A stretch of 64,000 nt of DNA from Saccharothrix luteola. Lineage in GTDB: Bacteria > Actinomycetota > Actinomycetes > Mycobacteriales > Pseudonocardiaceae. The stretch is taken from assembly GCF_020859565.1 (NCBI RefSeq), contig NZ_JAJHUO010000020.1, positions 62,001-126,000 of the forward strand, given 5' to 3'. The notes beneath the pieces were generated by a model. It was not told where the DNA came from and did not search any database. It saw only the letters and a list, made by a program, of their open reading frames with translations. Position 1 is the first letter of the stretch, and the number at the start of each line of letters is the position of its first letter. Shown here piece after piece: positions 58,029-64,000 of this stretch. The position numbers and the translations under genes are program-made.

Positions 58029-58472
58029 CTACTTCTTGCGGCGGCGGAGGATCGCAGGTGCGGTGAGCAGGCCCGCGAGGCCGTAGCTCGCCCCGGCGAG
58101 GAGGACCATGACCGTCCACCGGTCGCCGAGGGACGAGAACCGGTCCGGCACGGCGAAGTAGTGCGCGAGGCCCAGGATGACGGGGCCGATCAGGATGATC
58201 GGCCACACCGGGCGGATCTTCAGCAGCCACAGGACCGGTCCGGCGAGCAGCGCGCTGAACACCAGCGCGATCGGCAGGCCGACCACGACGAGCAGGATGA
58301 ACTCGCCCAGGGTCGTCTCGTTCACCACCCGGTCGAGGACGCCGCTGCGGTAGGCCCAGATCCACGCGATGAGCAGCGCGGAACCGGTGACGGCCGACAC
58401 CACGACGCGCAAGAGCACCTTGAACGCGAAGCCGCCCGCCGTGAGGCGCGTGGGGTGCGGCGTGTCAGTCAC
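58029..58472 (-). CDS. Small membrane protein with four membrane segments
   Basis: A 147-residue membrane protein: segments near residues 18-42, 58-80, 85-103 and 118-138, a Thr/Pro-rich start and a basic end RRRKK. Its start lies inside the end of the preceding gene (8-base overlap), so the two membrane proteins are co-translated and may work together. Family unknown. Confidence 0.75.
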   Translation of the reverse strand: MTDTPHPTRLTAGGFAFKVLLRVVVSAVTGSALLIAWIWAYRSGVLDRVVNETTLGEFILLVVVGLPIALVFSALLAGPVLWLLKIRPVWPIILIGPVILGLAHYFAVPDRFSSLGDRWTVMVLLAGASYGLAGLLTAPAILRRRKK

Positions 58473-58839
58473 GGGCAGAAGTGTGGCTGACCGGGTGCCG
58501 TGCTGTCACCGGGGCGGCCAGGACGAACCCGATCACGCCGGCGGCGACGGAGCCGGCCGGGATCGAGATCCAGACGGTGAGCAGGGTGAGGACGGCGGTG
58601 AACGTGACGCCCACGGCGGCGTAGCCGAGCGGCCGGTCCTGGTGGGCGGCCTTGAGGACGGCCCAGGCGACGAGCACGCCGAGGACCAGGCTGATCGGCA
58701 TGGCGAACAGGCCCATGGCCAGGCAGTCCCAGTCCTCGGTCGAGCAGACGGCTCCCGACGCGATGAGTTCGCGCAGGCCCCACCAGGCCGCGCCCAAACC
58801 GGCGCCCACCGCGGCGCCCGCCACCAGTCGTCCCAGCAT
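58465..58839 (-). CDS. Small membrane protein with a cysteine pair
   Basis: A 124-residue protein with a membrane segment near 1-25 (Gly/Ala-rich), an exposed loop with two cysteines (VCSTEDWDCLAMG) and three further segments. ATG 58839. It overlaps the next gene by 8 bases. Not recognised; the loop cysteines may form a disulfide. Confidence 0.75.
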   Translation of the reverse strand: MLGRLVAGAAVGAGLGAAWWGLRELIASGAVCSTEDWDCLAMGLFAMPISLVLGVLVAWAVLKAAHQDRPLGYAAVGVTFTAVLTLLTVWISIPAGSVAAGVIGFVLAAPVTARHPVSHTSARD

Positions 58840-58891
58840 GGCGGGTGGTTACCCGGATGAGGTGGTGGTCAAGCAGGTCCGCGGGCGGCGG

Positions 58892-59404
58892 TCACGGCGC
58901 GTTCGTCGTGGAGGCCCGCCGCGCCCGTTGCCGGTCCCGGGTCGACTCGGCGTGCGCCTTGACCGCGACCAGCGTGTGCTTGATCGACTCGACGTTGTAG
59001 CCGGGCCGGTCCTCGCGCCCGGTGACGCGGGGACCCAGGAACCGGCGGACGAACCAGTTGCCCACCCGGTACCAGTTCTCCGTCAGCACGCACCCGTGCG
59101 GGGCCGGCGTGATCACGTACGACCACCGCGCCACCCGGACCGTCAACGGCGACCGCACGTCGAAGGTCAGCAGCCGTCCCGGCTCGCAGGCCACGATCCG
59201 GGACGTGGTCCACCAGAGCTTGGCGCCGTTGCGGTTGAAGCCGCGGAACTCGACGTCGACCGCGGGCCCGGAGGCCCCGTGCAGCCACCGGCCGCCGAGG
59301 TTCTCCGGGCTGAACCGGCCCATCCGGGGCAGGTCGCTCACCAGCGCCCACACCACTGCCGGGTCCGCGGCCACGTCGATGCTGTGCGAGATCGTCGGTT
59401 CCAC
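58892..59404 (-). CDS. SRPBCC/polyketide-cyclase-fold protein
   Basis: A 170-residue START-like protein: VEPTISHSIDVAADPAVVWA, DLPRMGRFSPENLGGRW, SRIVACEPGRLLTFDV and a C-terminal helix VESIKHTLVAVKAHAE. The hydrophobic cavity binds lipids, polyketides or aromatic ligands in relatives. GTG 59404 has TACCTT 7 nt upstream and no ribosome site. Confidence 0.85.
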   Translation of the reverse strand: MEPTISHSIDVAADPAVVWALVSDLPRMGRFSPENLGGRWLHGASGPAVDVEFRGFNRNGAKLWWTTSRIVACEPGRLLTFDVRSPLTVRVARWSYVITPAPHGCVLTENWYRVGNWFVRRFLGPRVTGREDRPGYNVESIKHTLVAVKAHAESTRDRQRARRASTTNAP

Positions 59405-59411
59405 CAGATCC

Positions 59412-59417
59412 AAGGTA
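59412..59417 (-). promoter_or_regulatory. -10 element of the SRPBCC gene
   Basis: TACCTT on the minus strand, 7 nt before GTG 59404; leaderless candidate. Confidence 0.5.
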
Positions 59418-59501
59418 GGAGCGATCGACGCCGATGACGACCCGCGATCGGGTGGACACGGTGAGTGAGCTCTGTCCTTGGTCTGCCTGACCGGACATGA
59501 G

Positions 59502-59536
59502 CAGGCCCCCGCGCAGCGGTGCTGCGCGGGGGCCTG
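59502..59536. terminator. Strong hairpin terminator after sepH
   Basis: A perfect 16-bp stem (CAGGCCCCCGCGCAGC 59502-59517 with 59521-59536) and a 3-nt loop, 17 bp past the sepH stop. It insulates sepH from the SRPBCC gene. Confidence 0.88.
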
Positions 59537-59552
59537 GTCAAGATCCGGTCGT

Positions 59553-60470
59553 TCAGCCCCGGGTGGAGCGGACGCCGAGGAGGACGTCCTCCCAGGAGGG
59601 CACGATCGGGTGGTTCTTCTTGCCACGCTTGGGCGGTGGGTCCTTGCGGGGCGGTTGCTGCTTGGCGCCCGCCGCCGGCTGTTGCGGCGCCGGGGTCGTC
59701 GGGGCCGGCGCGGGCTCCTCGGCCACCGGAGCGGGCTCCGGCGTCGGCTGGGGCTCCTGGACCGGGGGCGGGGGAGGCGGTGGCGCCGGCTCCTCGCGGA
59801 CGAGGATCTCCGGTTCCTGCTGCTTCTCCAGCTCCAGGGCCTGGCGCGCCAGCTGCGTCACCGGCCGGACCGTGCGCAGGGTGCGGTTGGGGTTCGGGTC
59901 CATGAGCTCCATGGCCCCGTCGTCCAGCGCGGTCACCGTGCCGCCCTGGGCACCCGGGTGGAACGCCCAGTGCGCCAGGTTGTCGGACCTGCCGGCGGTC
60001 CAGTGCAGCTGCACGACCCAGCGGCCGTCCTCGCCCCGCCACGAGTCCCAGCTGACGTCGGCGTACTCCTGGCCGCGGAGGCCGAAGGAGTGCGCGACGA
60101 CCTCGCCGAGGGTCTGCACGTCCGGGCCGTCCTCGCGGACGGGGTGGGCGCGCTGGGCCAGGTCGGCGGTGCGGGAGCGCTCGAGGAGCACGGGGTAGGC
60201 GTAGCGCTCGACCCGGTGCGCGGGCAGGCCGGCCGCCGCCGCCACCTGGGCGACGGACTCACCGGCGCGGATGCGCGCCTGGATCTCGCGGGGCCGCATC
60301 TGGCTCTCGACCTCGATCTCGATCTGGCCGAGCCGGGTGAGGTCGCCGCGTGCCGCCGCGCGCAGCCGTTCGTCGGCGGGGAGCACGAAGCGCTCGCCGC
60401 GATCCGGGTCCTCGAGGATGACGGACTTGCCGTCGTCCTCGAGCCCGATGACTCGCAACGCTCGCATCAT
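59553..60470 (-). CDS. sepH: Cell division protein SepH (DUF3071 family)
   Basis: A 305-residue SepH. The N-terminal DUF3071 domain runs from RALRVIGLEDDGKSVILED through VESQMRPREIQARIRAGES with its helix-turn-helix (QVAAAAGLPAHRVERYAYPV) to about residue 190. A long Pro/Glu-rich disordered linker follows, and the C-terminal motif HPIVPSWEDVLLGVR is conserved. SepH binds FtsZ and promotes its assembly in sporulating actinobacteria. ATG 60470 (or 60467) has GGGAGG upstream. It matches Rv0883c and lies next to serC, as in mycobacteria (from memory). Confidence 0.94.
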   Translation of the reverse strand: MMRALRVIGLEDDGKSVILEDPDRGERFVLPADERLRAAARGDLTRLGQIEIEVESQMRPREIQARIRAGESVAQVAAAAGLPAHRVERYAYPVLLERSRTADLAQRAHPVREDGPDVQTLGEVVAHSFGLRGQEYADVSWDSWRGEDGRWVVQLHWTAGRSDNLAHWAFHPGAQGGTVTALDDGAMELMDPNPNRTLRTVRPVTQLARQALELEKQQEPEILVREEPAPPPPPPPVQEPQPTPEPAPVAEEPAPAPTTPAPQQPAAGAKQQPPRKDPPPKRGKKNHPIVPSWEDVLLGVRSTRG

Positions 60471-60659
60471 GGCCTCCCGGATGGCTCACCTCGCCGAGTA
60501 CTCACGTTAATGCGGCGCGCCGCCTTGACGGGGGAGACTCGCCGTGTTCGCCGATATCTTCGTGTGATCTTGCCGTATGTCGGCGGCCCGCGCACCTCCG
60601 TTAGCACAAGGTTCACCTCGCCCGCGATGGGTGCGGGTTCCCGAAGGGCCTGGTCATGG

Positions 60660-60695
60660 CTGTGGGGGCCGTCCCGGCAAGGACGACCCCCACAG
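60660..60695 (-). terminator. Hairpin terminator after serC
   Basis: A 15-bp stem (60660-60674 with 60681-60695, one G-T pair) and a CGGCAA loop, 12 bp past the serC stop on the minus strand. No T-tract. Confidence 0.75.
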
Positions 60696-60706
60696 GTGTG
60701 ACCGGG

Positions 60707-61840
60707 TCAGAGACGGGAGACGACCCAGTCGACGGCCTTCGTCAGCGTGCTCACGTCGGTCGGCTCGACGGCCGGGAACATGGCGACGCGGAGCTGGTTG
60801 CGGCCCAGCTTGCGGTACGGCTCGACGTCCACGATGCCGTTCGCGCGCAGGACCTTGGCCACCACGGAGGCGTCCACCGAGTCGTCGAAGTCGACCGTGC
60901 CGACGACCTGGGACCGGTGGGCCGGGTCGGCCACGTACGGGGTCGTGTAGGAGGTCGACTCGGCCCAGGTGTACAGCCGCGAGGACGAGTCGGCGGTCCG
61001 GTCGACGGCCCACTTGAGGCCGCCGTTGGCCAGGATCCACTCGATCTGGTCGTTGAGCAGGAACAACGTGGCCAGGGACGGCGTGTTGTAGGTCTGGTCC
61101 TTGGTGGAGTTGTCCAGCGCCGTGGTCAGCGAGAGGAACTCCGGCACCCAGCGGCCCGACTTGCCGATCTCGGCGACGCGCTCCAGGGCGGCCGGCGACA
61201 TCAGGGAGATCCACAGGCCGCCGTCGGAGGCGAAGCACTTCTGCGGCGCGAAGTAGTAGACGTCGAAGTCCGACGGGTCGACCGGCAGGCCGCCCGCGCC
61301 GGAGGTGGCGTCGATGGCGATCAGCGCGCCGTCCGAGCCCGCGGGGCGGGAGACGGGCACCGCGACGCCGGTCGACGTCTCGTTGTGCGCCCAGCCGACG
61401 AGGTCGGCGCCCTCGGCGTAGGCGATCTCGGGCGCGCTGCCCGGGTCGGCCTTGACCACGATCGAGTCGCCCAGGAACGGCGCGTCGCTGGTGACCTTGG
61501 CGAACTTCGAGGAGAACTCGCCGTAGGTGAAGTGCTGGGCCCGCTCGCGCACCAGGCCGAACGCGGCGGCGTCCCAGAACGCGGTGGTGCCGCCGTTGCC
61601 GAGGACGACCTCGTAGCCCTCGGGCAGCGAGAACAGCTCCCGCAGGCCGGCGCGGACCGAGCCGACCAGGGACTTCACCGGCTTCTGCCGGTGGGAGGTG
61701 CCCATCAGCGCGGCGCCCTCGGCCGCGAGCGCCGCCAGGGCCTCGGGACGGACCTTGGAGGGCCCGCACCCGAACCGGCCGTCGGACGGCAGCAGTTCGG
61801 GGGGCAGGACCAACGAGGTCGGGTCGGCGGTCTGGGTCAT
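60707..61840 (-). CDS. serC: Phosphoserine aminotransferase
   Basis: A 377-residue class V aminotransferase of the actinobacterial SerC type. It makes 3-phosphoserine from 3-phosphohydroxypyruvate and glutamate, and also acts in pyridoxal phosphate synthesis in many bacteria. Marks: RFGCGPSKVRPEAL at the substrate site, GNGGTTAFWDAA, IDATSGAGGLPVD and YYFAPQKCFASDGG with the cofactor lysine (about residue 197). ATG 61840 has GGAGG 8 nt upstream. Confidence 0.96.
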   Translation of the reverse strand: MTQTADPTSLVLPPELLPSDGRFGCGPSKVRPEALAALAAEGAALMGTSHRQKPVKSLVGSVRAGLRELFSLPEGYEVVLGNGGTTAFWDAAAFGLVRERAQHFTYGEFSSKFAKVTSDAPFLGDSIVVKADPGSAPEIAYAEGADLVGWAHNETSTGVAVPVSRPAGSDGALIAIDATSGAGGLPVDPSDFDVYYFAPQKCFASDGGLWISLMSPAALERVAEIGKSGRWVPEFLSLTTALDNSTKDQTYNTPSLATLFLLNDQIEWILANGGLKWAVDRTADSSSRLYTWAESTSYTTPYVADPAHRSQVVGTVDFDDSVDASVVAKVLRANGIVDVEPYRKLGRNQLRVAMFPAVEPTDVSTLTKAVDWVVSRL

Positions 61841-61990
61841 CGCGAAGCCTCCGGTTACGGGGAGGGGGTCGGCACGACCGGCGCCGTTGCCGGGAGCCCC
61901 CAGTGTTGCAGCCGGGTGGCCGGGCGGTGACAGCCGGGTGTCGCGGGTCACCCCACGCGGGGTGGAAACCCCCAGTTCCGGCCGGTCGGG

Positions 61991-63103
61991 TCAGGCGATC
62001 TCGGCCCAGCCCTCGACCTCGGACGGCGTGCGGGGGCCGGGGCCCACGTACTTGGCGGACGGGCGGACGAGGCGGCCCGTGCGCTTCTGCTCGAGGATGT
62101 GCGCCGACCAGCCGGCGGTGCGGGCGCAGGTGAACATCGCGGGCATCATGTGCGGCGGGACCTGGGCGAAGTCGAGGATCACCGCGGCCCAGAACTCGAC
62201 GTTGGTCTCGATGGCCCGGTCCGGGCGGCGTTCGCGCAGCTCGGCCAGGGCGGCCTGCTCCAGGGCGTTGGCGGCCTCGTAGCGGGTGGCGCCGAGTTCC
62301 CGGCACGTGCGCCGCAGCACGCGGGCGCGGGGGTCTTCCGCGCGGTACACGCGGTGGCCGAAGCCCATCAGGCGCTCGCCCCGGTCGAGGATGCCCTTGA
62401 CGAAGCCCTCGGCGTCGCCGGTGCGCTCGACCTCTTCGATCATGGGCAGCACGCGGGCGGGCGCGCCGCCGTGCAGGGGGCCGGACATCGCGCCGATGGC
62501 GCCGGACATGGACGCGGCGACGTCCGCGCCGGTGGAGGCGATGACGCGGGCGGTGAAGGTGGAGGCGTTCAGGCCGTGCTCGGCGGCCGACACCCAGTAG
62601 GCGTCCAGCGCCTTGACGTGCGCGGGATCGGGCTCGCCGCGCCAGCGGGTGAGGAAGCGCTCGGTGATCGTCGTGCACTCGTCGATGCGGTGCTGCGGCA
62701 CGGCGGGCCGGCCGATGCCCCGCGCGGACTGCGCCGCGTACGACAGGGCCATGACCGAGGCGCGGGCGAGCTGCTCGCGGGCCTGCTCGTCGGTGATGTC
62801 CAGCAGCGGCTGGTAGCCCCAGATGGGCGCGACCATGGCCAGCGCGGCCTGCACGTCCACCCGCACGTCACCGGTGTGCACGGGGATCGGGAACGGCTCG
62901 GCGGGCGGCAGGCCGGGGCCGAAGCGGCCGTCTACCAGCAGCGCCCACACGTTGCCGAAGGTCACGTGACCGGCCAGGTCCTCGATGTCCACGCCGCGGT
63001 AGCGCAGCGCGCCACCGTCGCGATCCGGTTCGGCGATCTCGGTGCGGAAGGCGACCACGCCCTCGAGACCCGGCCGGAATCCGTCGTCCTCGGTCTGCAC
63101 CAC
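61991..63103 (-). CDS. citA: Citrate synthase 2 (citA type)
   Basis: A 370-residue citrate synthase-family enzyme that condenses acetyl-CoA (or propionyl-CoA) with oxaloacetate. It has the catalytic residues in EHGLNASTFT, GPLHGGAPARVLPM and MGFGHRVYRAEDPR, and ETNVEFWAAVIL with the aspartate further on (VILDFAQVP). It corresponds to the second citrate synthase of mycobacteria (Rv0889c citA, from memory). GTG 63103 is favoured by AAGGAG 9 nt upstream; GTG 63100 is also possible. Its substrate preference, citrate or 2-methylcitrate, is open. Confidence 0.92.
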   Translation of the reverse strand: MVQTEDDGFRPGLEGVVAFRTEIAEPDRDGGALRYRGVDIEDLAGHVTFGNVWALLVDGRFGPGLPPAEPFPIPVHTGDVRVDVQAALAMVAPIWGYQPLLDITDEQAREQLARASVMALSYAAQSARGIGRPAVPQHRIDECTTITERFLTRWRGEPDPAHVKALDAYWVSAAEHGLNASTFTARVIASTGADVAASMSGAIGAMSGPLHGGAPARVLPMIEEVERTGDAEGFVKGILDRGERLMGFGHRVYRAEDPRARVLRRTCRELGATRYEAANALEQAALAELRERRPDRAIETNVEFWAAVILDFAQVPPHMMPAMFTCARTAGWSAHILEQKRTGRLVRPSAKYVGPGPRTPSEVEGWAEIA

Positions 63104-63289
63104 GCTGTGCGCTCCTTCTCGGCGGAAGTAAAGAGTTGGAGAAACCTTGCTCCCCTTCAGACGTGCGGGCAATCGCGGGTGCGCGTGTCGTCGGTCACGA
63201 TCAAGGAACCGATTCAGAAGGCCCGTCGATCGTTAAGGCCTTGTTTCGGTTCGGCGGTGGGCCGTGTTTCCCGTGGTAGACCACCGGCC

Positions 63290-63592
63290 ATGCACCTGAC
63301 ACCGCACGAGCGGGACAAGCTGCTGGTCCACGTGGCGGCCGACGTCGCGCGCAGGCGGCTCGACCGCGGGGTGGTCCTGAACTACCCGGAAGCGGTCGCG
63401 CTCATCACCGACCACGTGCTCGAAGGCGCCCGCGACGGCCGGACGGTCAGCGAGCTGATGGACAGCGGCAGGCACGTGCTCAGCCGGGACCAGGTGCTCG
63501 ACGGCGTCCCGGAGATGATCGAGTCCGTGCAGGTCGAGGCGACCTTCCCGGACGGCACCAAGCTCGTGACCGTGCATGACCCGATCGTGTGA
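63290..63592 (+). CDS. ureA: Urease gamma subunit
   Basis: A 100-residue UreA of standard length: HLTPHERDKLLVHVAADVAR, LNYPEAVALITDHVLEGARD and VEATFPDGTKLVTVHDPI. It is the first gene of a urease operon that leaves the window on the right. It is divergent from the citrate synthase gene; the 186-bp gap holds an inverted repeat AAGGCC/GGCCTT (63218-63223, 63237-63242). Confidence 0.97.
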   Translation: MHLTPHERDKLLVHVAADVARRRLDRGVVLNYPEAVALITDHVLEGARDGRTVSELMDSGRHVLSRDQVLDGVPEMIESVQVEATFPDGTKLVTVHDPIV

Positions 63593-63602
63593 GGAGCAGC
63601 CC

Positions 63603-63914
63603 GTGGTCCCTGGCGAGATCGTCACCGGCGACGAGCCGGTCGAGCTGAACCCCGGCCGGCCGCGCACCACGCTCGTCGTGGTCAACGCGGCGGACCGCCC
63701 GGTGCAGGTCGGGTCGCACTACCACTTCGCGGCGGTCAACCCCGGGCTGGAGTTCGACCGGGAGGCCGCGTGGGGCAAGCGGCTGGACGTGCCGGCGGGC
63801 ACGGCGGTGCGGTTCGAGCCGGGTGTCGAGCGCGAGGTGACGCTGGTGCCGCTGGCCGGGGCGCGGCGCGTGCCGGGGCTGCGGCCGGAGCTGGCCGGGG
63901 AGCTGGACCGGTGA
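63603..63914 (+). CDS. ureB: Urease beta subunit
   Basis: A 103-residue UreB: PGEIVTGDEPVELNPGRP, VNAADRPVQVGSHYHFAAVN and RLDVPAGTAVRFEPGVEREV. GTG 63603 lies 10 bases past ureA with GAGGAG upstream. It overlaps ureC by GTGA. Confidence 0.97.
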   Translation: MVPGEIVTGDEPVELNPGRPRTTLVVVNAADRPVQVGSHYHFAAVNPGLEFDREAAWGKRLDVPAGTAVRFEPGVEREVTLVPLAGARRVPGLRPELAGELDR

Positions 63915-64000
63915 CCGGGATCAGCCGCCGCCGCTACGCGGAACTGCTGGGGCCGACGGTCGGCGACCGGATCCGGCTCGCCGACACCGACCTCCTGATC
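63911..64000 (+). CDS. ureC: Urease alpha subunit (start only)
   Basis: The first 30 codons of UreC: GISRRRYAELLGPTVGDRIR followed by LADTDLLI, a signature of the alpha subunit N terminus. The nickel-binding catalytic part lies beyond the window. GTG 63911 overlaps the ureB stop. Confidence 0.96.
   Translation, partial: MTGISRRRYAELLGPTVGDRIRLADTDLLI

Overview
The window is GC-rich (roughly 72-73 percent by eye), has frequent GTG starts and shows tight 4-nt gene overlaps throughout. It encodes actinobacterial hallmarks: SepH, a resuscitation-promoting factor, a four-gene 'conservon', a mycothiol-dependent-enzyme-family protein, a menaquinone gene, a CspB cold-shock protein and a DtxR/IdeR-type iron box. 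The gene order over about 9-63 kb follows, with insertions, the block I recall as Rv0861c-Rv0889c of Mycobacterium tuberculosis: ercc3/XPB and its helicase partner, moaC-mog-moaE, rpf, moaD-moaA, yccF, cspB, DUF2771 lipoprotein, MFS, DUF3027, DUF2530, MarR, SpoU methyltransferase, sepH, serC, citA. I infer a filamentous actinomycete, most likely of the Pseudonocardiales (Actinosynnema/Saccharothrix/Lentzea type). No tRNA, rRNA, CRISPR array, phage or intact insertion sequence was seen.

Layout. 1-2.5 kb: the end of a molybdenum hydroxylase operon (large subunit, FAD subunit, CoxG-like membrane protein), followed by a CapA-family lipoprotein that appears to start at CTG. 3.5-4.6 kb: a decayed VapB45/VapC45-like toxin-antitoxin pair lying between two 100-bp copies of the capA 3' end. 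4.8-7.7 kb: an operon of a 60-residue peptide, two unrecognised proteins and a cytoplasmic beta-lactamase-fold serine hydrolase; this is the best candidate for an undescribed system. 7.7-10.9 kb: menC, a hypothetical gene and an XPB-type helicase. 11.1-14.2 kb: four tandem paralogues of a membrane-anchored eight-cysteine exported domain. 14.4-20.9 kb: a substrate-binding lipoprotein and a complete conservon (sensor kinase, roadblock protein, DUF742 protein, GTPase).

21-30 kb: a helicase-associated protein, an exonuclease, malic enzyme and the molybdopterin genes arranged around rpf. 30-45 kb: mainly metabolic, regulatory and membrane genes, including a sacsin/Hsp90-like ATPase coupled to a DUF3027 protein. 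45-54 kb: DUF2530 protein, purine permease, MarR and MFS, a FetB-like permease whose last codons form an iron box, a glutamate-cysteine-ligase-like enzyme, an RNA methyltransferase and its membrane neighbour. 54-64 kb: a heterodimeric ABC exporter with one degenerate ATPase site, small membrane proteins, sepH, serC, citrate synthase 2 and the start of a urease operon.

Two themes recur. About fifteen genes have a TANNNT hexamer 6-8 nt before the start codon and no ribosome-binding site, which indicates widespread leaderless transcription. Molybdenum cofactor synthesis (moaA, C, D, E, mog) sits in the same neighbourhood as a molybdenum hydroxylase that would use it.
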